From the NCBI GenBank assembly GCA_027575805.1, contig JANBPU010000130.1:1-44810 (forward strand): a stretch of DNA of 44,810 nt, given 5' to 3'. Source of the stretch: Mycoemilia scoparia. Its lineage: Eukaryota > Kickxellomycota > Kickxellomycetes > Kickxellales > Kickxellaceae. The stretch's first letter is position 1. Every line of letters starts with the position of its first letter. Below the pieces are notes generated by a model that was given only the letters and a program-made list of their open reading frames with translations, was not told where the DNA came from and did not search any database. Made by a program: the position numbers and the translations under genes. Below are positions 8,637-19,422 of the stretch, piece by piece.

Positions 8637-11600
8637 ATGCCGTCCTTTCCATATAGTCCAAAGACTGGCACGTCGGGGCTAGCCATGAGCCCAACGGCCG
8701 TTCCCCTCAGTACTCGATCAAGGGCAGCCGCCACCACAAATGCGTTTCAGCAACAGTATTCATCGCCAGCATATGACACCAAGGCCGCGTATTATGGACA
8801 GCCCGGCGAATCCAGTGGTGGAGCATACCCTTGGTCCCGTAGCAATTCAGAGCTATACATGAATTCTCCACAATATTCTTCGAATTCTGCCTATTCCAAT
8901 AATAATCGCAATAATACAAACAGGAGTAGTGTCTTGCTTCAGGAAAGCGAGCGATATCAATCACAAACCTCGGTAGCAACTGGAGGAGGAGGGTTACTAA
9001 AATCAATAGGCTCTTATGAATCTCAATCATCATCGCCATCACAACAACATAGATACAGCAACTACTATGATTCCGCCATTAGCACTGCTAGTAACCAGCC
9101 TCAGCAAAGCCACAGTTATTATTATAAACAGCCAGATCAATATCCGGGCAGCTACGATGATGGCCAGGATACTGCCACTACGGACTATTACAATCATCAC
9201 ACATCTCGAATCCAAAGCAGCTATTACCCAAGCTACAATAGTACCACCACAGATCAGCAGCGACAGCAGAGTTTTGGCAATCCTCGGAGTAGCAGTAACA
9301 ATGCGGCAGTTCCAACAAATACTCGAGATAGCCATCACAGCCACCAGGGTTATGGCAACCCATTGCCACAACCACCCACATACCATCCTTCGATACAGAG
9401 GGCTTCGGCAATTTTGACTAGAGATACACGAAGTAACAGCTATGCCGACTACAGCGACCCTCTTCCACCGCCAGTCCCAAAAAGAGTTGAATCGTCATAT
9501 AGAAACAGTGTTCATGAAATGCAGAATGTTAAATCGTCGTATCGGAACCCTACAAATGCAATGTCATATTCGTCAGAGTTGTCCACGCGAATAGCTCCAT
9601 CGTCATTAACAGCAGTCACTTATGTAGACGATGGGTTAGAGTACAAGGGCAAGGAGGCCAGGCAAACTAATGGCAGTGGTGGAGTTAGATCAACATTTAC
9701 TGCTGTTTTATCAAAACCCCCATCGCCAGCACCAACGTCTTCACAAAATTCGAGTATATCTGAAATCCACAACGATGTTTCTGGTAGTGCTGCTTCCTTG
9801 GTTTCCAGCCGAAAGCACTCATACCAGCAGCAGCCTCCTTATACCAGTTCATCCAATAGTGGCGAAATTAAACCAAGCCAGCACAGCAGCAGTATTTTCA
9901 ATAGTGCCAATGACAATTATCAGAAAGAGCCCAATGTTGCTTCATACAGTCATCATGAATCGTATAGTAGTAGCTACGGCAGCAGGGCCTCGTTAGCGTC
10001 GCCCACAAGCTCGTATGGAGTAGTAGGCCAAACCCCTTTGGCGACGGCTCCTGCAATTACATTTGTACCAGCATACGCCAAAGCTTCCACAAGAGTCGCT
10101 ACAAAGCCACCAGCATCCAGTGCGACAGAGGAAAAGCCATACCCATTTGCTATGTTGAAAAGGCTAGACATGTTTTCGACATCAATCAGCGGTGCTAATA
10201 CTGGCAGCACCACCGCTACTATTAGTACTACTAGCAGAGACTTGCAAAAGGGCGAAGCAAAATTGCATGATGGAGGCAGTGACGGAGTTGGTGTTGTCTC
10301 GAGAGTAACTGCAAGACCAGTCAGCTATTATCCAGATTCGGATAGACCCTCCACATCAGCATTTGCTGTTACTCCTGTATCTAGAGTCAATGTTTCTTCC
10401 GGCCAATCATCATACTCATCTGTGATCAGCAACAGCAGCCAAAGTCCAAAGCTTTCTTCTGCATTCTCCAAACCCATTTTAACTACTACTGCAAACATTG
10501 TGCGAGCAACCGAGCCAGCCTCATCAGTGAGCAGTACTGCATCCTCGGCAAATTCTTCTCGTGCTCCTGCATCCATATTCGACTTGTACATTAAAGATCG
10601 TTCCGCCACTACATCATCTGGCGCTTTTGAGAAGCGCCCGCCATTATCTTCTACATCTGCATCTTCAGCTTCAAAATACACATCTTCGGCCGATTATACA
10701 CAAGACCAAAGACAATCATCTCCAGCCATTCGTCCTCTAAACGATAAGCCCACATCCGCCTCATCATCATATTCGGCTTTATTGGCTGGAAATAAATCAG
10801 TAACACCGACTCCACCACAGATGGTGGCTTCTCGTCGAAGCACACCCACAGTAGTCGGTGTAGCAATAATTGCTGATAAACAGTCTCCAGCACCAACTTC
10901 AGCAATCTCATCATACATTGATAAATACCAGAAAAGTACTTTGCAATTCCAAAAGCCAAAGTCATCTGCTGTTATCAGTCCATTAACCACAGCCACCTCC
11001 TCATCCCTATCATCTACGACCCTGGTGTCGGATGGAATTAGTAGTAGACCTGGATTAGCCGACAAAAGCTCATGTAGTCTAAACAAGCCTCCAACTCCAT
11101 TACCAGCTTCGGCATCTTCATTACTATTATCGTCAAAGCAGGCAACAGCAGCCACTACTGCTACCACTACCACTACATCTCAATCATTTTTAAAGGGATA
11201 TAACAGTAGTAGCTACAACACAAAGTTTCCTGCCAAATCCACAACACCAACACCAACATTTACCACTATCAGTCCATTGACTACTCCCATAGACGGCAGA
11301 AAGAAACATGATCCTGACTTGCATGTTGAAGAAAATGTGGTACTGTTGCCTAAAACATCTCGAAAGACTAATTCGCCGCCACTTACTCCACCATCAGCAG
11401 ATCCAGCGGCCGCTATAAAGAATTCCGCTTCTTCATCGTTTGCATCATCTGCCGTCAATAAATACGCACATTTACTTCAAAAAGAGCCATTTCCAAGAAC
11501 ATCTACACACCAGCGTTTATCTCAATCTTATATTACAGGTGATAATGGTATATACAAGCAATCTGACAAACTAGACAACAAGGATAGTAATAATAATAAT

Positions 11601-14600
11601 AATGTATCACCTTCAAGTGATAAAGAGTCCCAAAGTCCCTCAAATACCACTACCACTAATCTGCCAAAGCCTGTTGATATACCAAAATCATCAACAGCAT
11701 TTTCAAGACCCATTGCTCCTGCTCCTACCACCACCAGCAGCAATCGAACCAGCAATGGAAGTAGTGGTACAAAATACCCCCCACTGCCACCATCATCATC
11801 ATCATCATCATCCCAACCACAGCAATATCCACACTTGAAATCTCTAAATTCTCGGGGTCCACAAATATCAAGCAGTGTAAACAAATTACTTCGACGAAGA
11901 TCAAATTCCAACCCTCATCTGCTTTCTATATCCACTGGTGGTACATTTTCATCTACAGCTTCCAAAAAACCCAGCCTAACCACAATTTCCGATAAGCAGC
12001 AGCAACCAGCAACCAGTGAATTCCCACCGATGCCAACCCTATCCACAGTATCTGTATCTGGGACTTCTGCTGGTACATCAATAGCTATTGATAACAAAGA
12101 TGCTGGGGATCTAATAGTACCAGCTGCTTCCTCTACCACCACCACCACATCTCGACTAAAATCCCACCATTCACGAACTCCCTCACTAACTTCACTAAAG
12201 TCGTTCTCCTCCACCACCTCCACATCTGCCATCAATCACCATCACCACCACCATGCTTCGACCACATCCACAGCTCCTATCGCCGGTATTACAAAAACCC
12301 GCGAAAACACCGAAATCCACCACGACCCAATCCTATTCTCCCTATTCCAGAAAATGGAGTCAATGCGCAAAGACTTTGACTACCAAATTTCCCAATACCA
12401 AGAAGATATAATCGAGCTAGAATGTATCGCCGACGAAATGGAAGACGAAATCGAGTTCCTAAAACGCGAGCTCGAAAAATCCCAAAAACACAACCAAAAA
12501 ACCATAGACAAATATGAAGAGAAATTGATCGCCCAAGAGGCCGAGTTTGAGAAACAGGTAAAGGATGTTAGAGAATTGGGTGTAGTTCGTTGCGATGAAT
12601 TGGCCGGCCAAGTCGTGGAGTGGACTGCTAAATCCGAGGTTTATTCGAAAAAGCTTAAAGAGTTGGAAATTGATCCGATCCAGCTACTTAAACAATCGGT
12701 CGAAGAAGAGAAGATTAAGAAGGAGATGGATTCAATATCCACGACAAAGACTCAGATGCAACAACAGGAGCAAGAACAACAACAGCAACAACAACAATAC
12801 CAGTTGACTATGAGGACTGATAATGCTGGCGACTACCAATTTATCAAAAACCAGTTCAACACGAAACGAGAAACCGGCTCCAACGAATTTTATCAGACCG
12901 TCAAGAAATTGGAAGCTAGTATCGAAAATTCTACTCTGGCATTGGGCCTGGAAGTCCAGAGAATTAAAACCTGGTCGGCTATCCTTGAAGTCGTCAATAA
13001 CCGCAACAGCACCAACAACAAGTATGGTGACAGCAGAGTATGTGGCAGTGAATTTGAGAATAAAATGATAGCCGATCAAAGTACCGTAGTTGATGCTGGT
13101 GTCCAAGTTTCTTTGGTTGGTTCTGCTGATATGCAACGATCAATCAGCAATATCAGTCAGAATTCATTTTTATCAACATCCACCACTACGGAATCCGATG
13201 ATAGTAGTGGCGATGATCCTGTTGAGATTTCGCTTAATACCCTAAAGAAGCATGTCGGATCCTCATTGTCTAAACAACTTTCTGCTGCAGCTGCAACATT
13301 TGAAACTGAAAATTTGAATGACAGTAGTTGTTGTAGTACCATAAATATTGATGACAGCTCTTCACTAACTATTGGAAGTAGCAGCGGTAGCAATTTTGGT
13401 ACTTATTCATCAAAATCTTCATCTTTGTCTACAGTCATAACACCAAATAATGGCAAAACCCAGCAGCAGCAGCAGCAGCAGCAGCAACGTAAGGCCACCA
13501 CAGCATCTACACTTTCATCCAAAGCTATGGCCACTTTAGCAAAGATTGATACACTAGCTCATAGTCGAAACGCCGCTGCATCAGCTGCATCAGGAACACT
13601 AGGACTCAGTAGCGGTGGTAGCAATAGTGGCACCAACATTTCCAATTCTAATAATAATATTACCAGTGGAGGAACATATGGACCTAAGTTCATGGGAACT
13701 GGACACTGGCCACCTCGTAGCCCGTCAAAATCACCACGAGCAGCTTCATCAATCTTTGACACTGGAAACTTTACTGGCGACCAACTCCTTGAATCACTAA
13801 AGTTTGGAAATTTCGGTGGCAACAGTGGATCCCAGCCATCATCCCCAGCACTCTCTGGCTTAACCACCGCTATGACTACTGCTGGTAATGGTAGTAGCAG
13901 TGGTTTAGGAACCACAAGACCATTAACTCCCAGAACTCGAAGAGCCTACACCACAGCTCTCCAGAATGACAACAACAATAACAGCGGTATAAACGATGCA
14001 CTGTCCGCACTGAACGGAAATTATGATAGTATCAGACTTCCCAACGTAAATTCCTCGGTTTCCGCAAAATCTGGGGGTAGTAGTACGACGACCACTACGA
14101 GACAACCAAGATTTAGAGGCACATATGGATTACATAGTCGAGCCAGGTCATTTGATCTCAGTAGTGACCAACAAGACTCCTCTTCATCGCTCCAGAAACA
14201 ATATCAGAAAAATTCAACGCTACTTGGTGGGTTAGGCAGAAGATTTGTTGACCACAACGACGATAATGGAGATTCTTCAATTTGTTCAACTACTAAACGG
14301 AACACAATCGATGGGCGTAGACTCCTGGATAGTCTGGAATACCAACCATCGACTCCATTATCTAAAGGAGTCGGAGTTGGCAGTTATCTTTCACACAAGA
14401 ATTATCATCAAAAAGAACATCAGCCTTCACTAGCTGAGCTTGCCGAACAGCTAGCATCGTCATCATCTCCACTAACCCCTCAACAAGCAGACAATCAACC
14501 ATCAACGCCAAACTCCTGGGTCTATATCAATACACCTGACAAACAACACCCCAATTCATCTAGACGAATTAGTAATTCAAACTCCAACAATAATTCGCCT

Positions 14601-15140
14601 TCATTAATACCCACAGATAATCATCAAAGGCTCATTACCAATAACAGACAATATACTACCACCAATGCTGCTGTTACAACATCTTCATTAGGATCGCCAT
14701 TAAGACACAAAGAGAGTGCCAGACAGCTGATTGAAAATGACAACAGTTGGATGATTAATTCTGAAAACCCTAAAACCACATATCCAACATACCAACATTC
14801 TAAAGGAAGTAGTAGTACCAGAGATTTGGGGTTGCCGACCACTTCTTTAGTTAAACCATCAATGATATTCGCCAAGCAACAACAATCATCTCCATTATCC
14901 ACAGAACATGCCCTGAACAACAACAATAATAATAGCAATACTACCTTTAAACCTGGTGATAATAGTGAGGAAGGTATTATTACTACCACAAAAACAAAAT
15001 CAAAAGTTTCATTTGCTCAACAAAAACCTTCAAAACACTCAGAATCCACGTCTACAACCAAATCCAATTTAAAGCGAACTATAACAAAGTCTCGTAAAGC
15101 CGCATCTCACTTATTGTCTCAAGCAAAATTTTTCGGATAA
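8637..15140 (+). CDS. Giant Ser/Asn/Gln-rich protein with a central coiled coil
   Basis: 2167 residues, single exon, from ATG 8637 to TAA. The frame is open back to 8331 but has no earlier ATG. About the first 1200 and last 700 residues are low complexity: Ser/Thr/Pro-rich with Gln, Asn and His runs, including a seven-His run and CAG-encoded Gln tracts near 13460. The one ordered part, about residues 1229-1460, starts DPILFSLFQKMESMRKDF, continues as a long heptad-type coiled coil (IELECIADEMEDEIEFLK), is broken by a Gln run near 1375, and resumes with a second helical piece to about 1460. The C terminus is basic and amphipathic (KSRKAASHLLSQAKFFG) and could bind membrane or a partner. I do not recognise the family. 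The architecture suits a cortical or cytoskeletal scaffold, which is inference only. Confidence 0.85.
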   Translation: MPSFPYSPKTGTSGLAMSPTAVPLSTRSRAAATTNAFQQQYSSPAYDTKAAYYGQPGESSGGAYPWSRSNSELYMNSPQYSSNSAYSNNNRNNTNRSSVLLQESERYQSQTSVATGGGGLLKSIGSYESQSSSPSQQHRYSNYYDSAISTASNQPQQSHSYYYKQPDQYPGSYDDGQDTATTDYYNHHTSRIQSSYYPSYNSTTTDQQRQQSFGNPRSSSNNAAVPTNTRDSHHSHQGYGNPLPQPPTYHPSIQRASAILTRDTRSNSYADYSDPLPPPVPKRVESSYRNSVHEMQNVKSSYRNPTNAMSYSSELSTRIAPSSLTAVTYVDDGLEYKGKEARQTNGSGGVRSTFTAVLSKPPSPAPTSSQNSSISEIHNDVSGSAASLVSSRKHSYQQQPPYTSSSNSGEIKPSQHSSSIFNSANDNYQKEPNVASYSHHESYSSSYGSRASLASPTSSYGVVGQTPLATAPAITFVPAYAKASTRVATKPPASSATEEKPYPFAMLKRLDMFSTSISGANTGSTTATISTTSRDLQKGEAKLHDGGSDGVGVVSRVTARPVSYYPDSDRPSTSAFAVTPVSRVNVSSGQSSYSSVISNSSQSPKLSSAFSKPILTTTANIVRATEPASSVSSTASSANSSRAPASIFDLYIKDRSATTSSGAFEKRPPLSSTSASSASKYTSSADYTQDQRQSSPAIRPLNDKPTSASSSYSALLAGNKSVTPTPPQMVASRRSTPTVVGVAIIADKQSPAPTSAISSYIDKYQKSTLQFQKPKSSAVISPLTTATSSSLSSTTLVSDGISSRPGLADKSSCSLNKPPTPLPASASSLLLSSKQATAATTATTTTTSQSFLKGYNSSSYNTKFPAKSTTPTPTFTTISPLTTPIDGRKKHDPDLHVEENVVLLPKTSRKTNSPPLTPPSADPAAAIKNSASSSFASSAVNKYAHLLQKEPFPRTSTHQRLSQSYITGDNGIYKQSDKLDNKDSNNNNNVSPSSDKESQSPSNTTTTNLPKPVDIPKSSTAFSRPIAPAPTTTSSNRTSNGSSGTKYPPLPPSSSSSSSQPQQYPHLKSLNSRGPQISSSVNKLLRRRSNSNPHLLSISTGGTFSSTASKKPSLTTISDKQQQPATSEFPPMPTLSTVSVSGTSAGTSIAIDNKDAGDLIVPAASSTTTTTSRLKSHHSRTPSLTSLKSFSSTTSTSAINHHHHHHASTTSTAPIAGITKTRENTEIHHDPILFSLFQKMESMRKDFDYQISQYQEDIIELECIADEMEDEIEFLKRELEKSQKHNQKTIDKYEEKLIAQEAEFEKQVKDVRELGVVRCDELAGQVVEWTAKSEVYSKKLKELEIDPIQLLKQSVEEEKIKKEMDSISTTKTQMQQQEQEQQQQQQQYQLTMRTDNAGDYQFIKNQFNTKRETGSNEFYQTVKKLEASIENSTLALGLEVQRIKTWSAILEVVNNRNSTNNKYGDSRVCGSEFENKMIADQSTVVDAGVQVSLVGSADMQRSISNISQNSFLSTSTTTESDDSSGDDPVEISLNTLKKHVGSSLSKQLSAAAATFETENLNDSSCCSTINIDDSSSLTIGSSSGSNFGTYSSKSSSLSTVITPNNGKTQQQQQQQQQRKATTASTLSSKAMATLAKIDTLAHSRNAAASAASGTLGLSSGGSNSGTNISNSNNNITSGGTYGPKFMGTGHWPPRSPSKSPRAASSIFDTGNFTGDQLLESLKFGNFGGNSGSQPSSPALSGLTTAMTTAGNGSSSGLGTTRPLTPRTRRAYTTALQNDNNNNSGINDALSALNGNYDSIRLPNVNSSVSAKSGGSSTTTTTRQPRFRGTYGLHSRARSFDLSSDQQDSSSSLQKQYQKNSTLLGGLGRRFVDHNDDNGDSSICSTTKRNTIDGRRLLDSLEYQPSTPLSKGVGVGSYLSHKNYHQKEHQPSLAELAEQLASSSSPLTPQQADNQPSTPNSWVYINTPDKQHPNSSRRISNSNSNNNSPSLIPTDNHQRLITNNRQYTTTNAAVTTSSLGSPLRHKESARQLIENDNSWMINSENPKTTYPTYQHSKGSSSTRDLGLPTTSLVKPSMIFAKQQQSSPLSTEHALNNNNNNSNTTFKPGDNSEEGIITTTKTKSKVSFAQQKPSKHSESTSTTKSNLKRTITKSRKAASHLLSQAKFFG

Positions 15141-15597
15141 ATCTCTTGTCTATCAATGTTTTGCCTCTTTGTGTTCTATAACCACGTATCTCTCTCTCTG
15201 TCTGCCTGTGTGCGCACGTATCTATTTGTAAATATATAACAAGTATTATCAAACTCTCTGTTCAAATCCCCCACCACCAACAATAAACAACTTTACCATT
15301 TTGCTTGTCATCATCATTATACATTAAACATATATATACTTTTTTAAATCTAGATCATTATCTCTTATCTTATATACACTATATAGTTTTAGATACACTT
15401 TTTTCATTGTATTATTATTATTATATCATTTACTTTATTGTCTTTTTAATACTACTACTGCTACTACCACCATGATAAAAACATTCGACTTTCATATATT
15501 ATTTACAAGACTATTATTATCAGTATTATTTGAAATTGTATACATTAAAGTTCTCTAAAGACATTATAATATAAAATTATATATATAGCAGCATCTT

Positions 15598-15722
15598 CGT
15601 CAAAAGGGAATAATTCTGCGCACCCATCATACATTCATAAAAGTTTGTGCCCATATCGCGGTGATTTTGGTAGAGTATTGGAGAGATTAATCTGGCATAC
15701 TTTTTGAAGGAACTCTGCCATT
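15598..15722 (+). repeat. Possible family-3 diverged repeat
   Basis: Shares GTCAAAAGGGAA, GAGTATTGGAG and ACTCTGCCATT, in the same order and spacing, with 19606-19735. It ends exactly where a family-1 element begins, as one end of the 7.4-kb copy also does. Confidence 0.35.
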
Positions 15723-15841
15723 TGGATCATAATTTTTGAAGGGTGAAAGTTTACTAGTAAAACTGGGCATCTGTTTGGCTATGATTTCCCCTATAATCAT
15801 TGGTCCCCAAAATTCACCCTTCAAAAATTATTGCCCATTTG
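15719..15841. mobile_element. Family-1 MITE-like element, ACTAGT subtype
   Basis: Inverted ends TGGATCATAATTTTTGAAGG and CTTCAAAAATTATTGCCCA enclose TTTACTAGTAAAACTGGGCA and CCCCTATAATCATTGGTCCC. Flanking bases are TT on both sides, compatible with a 2-bp target duplication but not proof of one. Confidence 0.85.
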
Positions 15842-16042
15842 CCTGTGCATACTCGTATAAATATAGGCTGCCAAAAGGTGGAGGTAAAAAGGTGGCCTTC
15901 AAAATCATTGCTGATGTATTGACCACAACAATTAAGTTGGGAATAATATTTTCTGATTTTCAGGAGAAAAAAATTGTGTATTAAATAAATGCTGTATTAA
16001 ATTCAAAATGAAAAAAATGTTGGAATAAAAATAGAATATGGT

Positions 16043-16942
16043 CTATATTTGGGCAGTAGCAGAGACGGTTGCGGTGGCATCAACGTCGATTGGACCAACA
16101 AGGTTTGGTACAATACCCCGACCATCTTTGGTTACATGAGAATGGAGGTGGGCCAAAATAATAGCATAGACAGAGGCGTTGACTTTACCAACAATCTGTT
16201 CGACAAGGTTGGCGTTGGGATCCATTGGGTCAGTAATGGTGGCGATAATCTTAAGGAATGCCTTAATGTCAAGATCGAAGTCGCCAAGAACATCAGTGAG
16301 AACAGAGCTGAGCAGGCCTCCAACAATAGGCAGTCTCTGGATAGTGTCGGTTACATCAACGTCGACTGGAAGGTTGCTAAGCTTTCCAAGTAGAGGGCCA
16401 ACGCCATTGCCAAGGATGTTGTTCAGAAGACCACCGGTAAGACCACCAAGAAGGCCTCCAACTGCGTCACGCTTTCCAAGAGAGCCAATTAAAGGTATGT
16501 CTTTAAAAAAGGCATTAAGTGGACCATTAGCAATTTGCGAAAGATCCAAATCACGACGATGAATACCGTTGAATAAATTAACAAGTTGGTCTTGGCTAAG
16601 GGGTTTTGAGGCTTCACCGGAGTCACCATTAAGGTCAGGACTAAGGTCAACAAGAAGAGGGCCGAATAGAGGTATTTCACCATCAAGCATGTCTCCAACT
16701 ATAGGTAGGTTTCTACGATGGGCTCCAGAAAGAGGACTACCCTTGATCAAATTATTAAGCTGGTCTTGACCCGAGGCACCGGTGAGTGCCTTGGAGCCAT
16801 CAAGAAGGTTCCCAAGAAGAGGGCCAACGACAGGGACTTGCTTAAGAAGACCTCCAACCAATGGAACTTCTGGCATGGGTGCGGCGAATACAGAAGCGGA
16901 GGAAAGAGCAGCTACGGCAAGCGAAAAGACTGAAAGTTTCAT
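16043..16942 (-). CDS. Secreted protein with repeated PxVGxLL motifs and possible Kex2 sites
   Basis: 299 residues with a clear signal peptide (MKLSVFSLAVAALSSASVFA, cut before APMP). Six copies of a hydrophobic motif of the form [VLI]P[LVI][VIF]GxxL lie at about residues 26, 36, 79, 90, 149 and 204. Dibasic sites occur at 76-77 and 129-130 (both HRR) and 157-158 (KR). The first two follow an internal duplication, QDQLNNLIKG and QDQLVNLFNG. The C-terminal part (about 186-299) is shared with the protein at 31690-32244: GKLSNLPVDVDV, VLGDFDLDIKAFLKIIATIT, DPNANL, TKDGRGIVP. The family is not recognised. It resembles a precursor cut by Kex2 in the late Golgi, with a separate conserved C-terminal domain (inference). 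A TATATAAT-like box lies about 150 bases upstream near 17092-17101. Confidence 0.85.
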   Translation of the reverse strand: MKLSVFSLAVAALSSASVFAAPMPEVPLVGGLLKQVPVVGPLLGNLLDGSKALTGASGQDQLNNLIKGSPLSGAHRRNLPIVGDMLDGEIPLFGPLLVDLSPDLNGDSGEASKPLSQDQLVNLFNGIHRRDLDLSQIANGPLNAFFKDIPLIGSLGKRDAVGGLLGGLTGGLLNNILGNGVGPLLGKLSNLPVDVDVTDTIQRLPIVGGLLSSVLTDVLGDFDLDIKAFLKIIATITDPMDPNANLVEQIVGKVNASVYAIILAHLHSHVTKDGRGIVPNLVGPIDVDATATVSATAQI

Positions 16943-18274
16943 TTTTGTAAGGATATGTGATGCTGATAGATGGTGTGTTTGAGGGGGAAAGCGGGATTGC
17001 TGAAGGATAGGGATAATGTTTGCTAGATGAATCTAAAAGGAGAGAGTAGCCGGCTACGTAGAGAGTGATAGAGAAAAACACAAAAGAAAGTGATATATAA
17101 TACCGATACCTTCTTTAGCAGAGGAGCAGGGAATTCGAATGTTAAATACTCCTGCTCACATCTTCTATTCTTCTCGCCCAACATCGCCAGCGCTTTTTCT
17201 TGAGGGGAGAGAGGGAGAGAGATGGGCGTGTGTATGTGCGTGCGGATATGAGAGGAAACGAATTGCCATCAATGGTTCGTTCAATGGGTGGATGGAATTG
17301 GAGTGTCAATGGCAGTAAGGAAAGAGGGGTTTTCTTCCATCAATGATGTAGCAACTATCCAAACAAACGCATCGGTCAAATACCAAACCTCGTACCACCA
17401 TAACTGCTCTCCATCTCCTTGCATCTTCAGCACAGCAACAGCAGCAGCAGGGTTATTATTTCAAGAATATAAATACAAACAACCCAAGAATTTGTTTACA
17501 TTTTATACTGTTTTTGGTCAAAGGCACAAACTAACCACACTGCGTGTGAGCGATTTTATACAGCCAATAACACCGCCAATGGGAGTTTTTCAGCCACTTT
17601 GCCTAATTTGGTTTACTTTCGATAGTGGCAATAGCACAATTCAATTTGACCTTATTGGATTTCATTCTATTTACCAATTGCTTCCATTATTTTTGAGGAG
17701 AGAGAGTAGACCATTTGCGCATTACAGCAGTTGATGCTCAGAGTGAACGTCTACACACTGAAATGCACAATAAGCCACATCACAAGCATCAACAAACCAT
17801 TTAGACCACCAAACATTTACTTTGCATCAATTGACTCGTTAAGCCCAAAGTGTTGCGCCAGAACTGTTCTCAGATATGAACGGCCCCTAGTCCTGCTGCT
17901 GCTATTTTTGAGGAAATTGCCCAGCTGCGATAGCAGTGTATCCTCTATATACGCTATTGCACCCAAAGCGACAACAATAATATAAAGCGTTTCCCTATAA
18001 AATACCAATATTTACTCTCATTAATATAGTTGGTACATCTAACAGTCCACAGCTTTACACAGAATACAATTTTTCTTTGTTATTCAAATCAGTACATTTG
18101 CATGCTCAATAACGCCAAACAACCAATAATATGCCCCCGGACTTGGTTACATTATTATTATTATTACGATATTTCTAAAGATTGTGTGTGTAGTATAGTA
18201 TACGACTGAAATTTTTCAAGAAGGCTTGTGTGTTCTCGTAGATCTAATCTCCAACAAAAGCCTTCTTATCCTAA

Positions 18275-18388
18275 TATATGGGCAATAATTTTCAAGAGGG
18301 TACCACCTCCTTTGTTGGCCAGTGATTATAGGGAGGCGGTCACACAGCCAAATGGGTGACTAGCCCTTCAAAAACAACTACTCATATG
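18275..18388. mobile_element. Family-1 MITE-like element
   Basis: The left end ATATGGGCAATAATTTTCAA and the right end CTTCAAAAACAACTACTCAT are diverged inverted repeats. The interior has GTTGGCCAGTGATTATAGGG and CACAGCCAAATGGG. Its right end overlaps the left end of the next element. Confidence 0.75.
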
Positions 18389-18505
18389 GGTGATTATTTT
18401 TGAAGGGCCAAATTAATACTATCGATGATAATATAAGCTAGCCAGTATGCAAGTTGAAACTGGCCTACTAGTAAAACTTAACCCTTCAAAAATTATGATC
18501 CATAT
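18384..18505. mobile_element. Family-1 MITE-like element with unrelated centre
   Basis: The ends ATATGGGTGATTATTTTTGA and CAAAAATTATGATCCATAT fit the family, and CTACTAGTAAAACTT is kept on the right. The centre (about 18410-18460) does not match other copies. Confidence 0.75.
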
Positions 18506-18863
18506 GGCAGTGTGTCTATATTTTCCGTGCAGTTAATAGAATCCTTATTCAAAAAATGTAAATAACGCAGTTTTTAAAATCTCGTTATAGCATTTTGGTC
18601 AATAAACCCTACAACATATTTGTTTGGACTTAAGGTGGTTGGTAAATACTACTGCTGCTGCTGCTAATACTAATATTCACACATCATCAGTAGAACAGAA
18701 CTTCAGTAATAATAAACAATTGTTTTTGAACTTTCTTTGGATTGAGATTTTTCAAAACAAAACAAAACAAAGCACATCATCATTCGATAAAGCTGCTAGT
18801 AGAAAACATCGAATTACTATAATCACATATACACGTATGTTGTACTTTTGAAAAAGAATTCTT

Positions 18864-18974
18864 TATCTGGGAGATTATTTTTGAAGGGTTATGTTAGTCA
18901 CACATTTGGCTGTGATTGTCCCTATAATCGTTGGCCGCCAAAAGGAGGTGGTGCCCTTCAAAAATTAGCACCCA
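18864..18974. mobile_element. Family-1 MITE-like element
   Basis: The left end CTGGGAGATTATTTTTGAAG and the right end CTTCAAAAATTAGCACCCAG are inverted repeats. The interior has TTTGGCTGTGATTGTCCCTA followed by TCGTTGGCCGCCAAAAGG. Confidence 0.8.
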
Positions 18975-19299
18975 GCTCTTACTAACCAAACAAATTAGTA
19001 CGAATTCTAGTCGCTTCCTTCTAGCTATAGCTTTTATCAATAATAAAAGAAGCACAGGCTTGTATTTATGATTTATAATTCTTTTAAAATTCAAAAAAGA
19101 CTCCTTAACTAACTATAGCTTTTACAAAAGTCTCTCACATGGCGCTTTGAGCTAATGTTCTAGAACGCTATGATGACCCAACAATGGCCATTACTACAAT
19201 CTTTACTATTAAATTTACTTCTAATGTTACTACTAATATTCCTACTGTTATTGCCTAGTTTATTAGTCGGTGAAATTTAACACACAAACACACACATAT

Positions 19300-19422
19300 A
19301 TATATGGGTAATAATTTTTGAAGGGTGAAAGTTTACTAGTAAAACTGGACACCCATTTGGCTGTGATTGCCCTATAATCACTGGTCACCAAAATTTACCC
19401 TTCAAAAATTATGATCCATATA
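19300..19422. mobile_element. Family-1 MITE-like element, ACTAGT subtype
   Basis: The ends ATATGGGTAATAATTTTTGA and CAAAAATTATGATCCATAT bracket TTTACTAGTAAAACTGGACA and GGCTGTGATTGCCCTATAAT. It is flanked by TATA on both sides, following a CA/TA microsatellite. Confidence 0.85.

Larger units (their letters stand above)
15141..16042. other. Convergent intergenic region
   Basis: Between the 3' ends of the giant gene and the secreted-protein gene. It is AT-rich, with a possible family-3 repeat (15598-15722) abutting a family-1 element (15719-15841). No gene is seen. Confidence 0.6.

Noticed and set aside
15250..15275. B-box-like GTTCAAATCC
   Set aside because: No flanking stems, anticodon arm or terminator give a tRNA fold.
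17288..17734. 148-residue plus-strand ORF
   Set aside because: It starts with GTG, has no domain, no codon bias and no promoter, and overlaps the upstream region of the secreted-protein gene.
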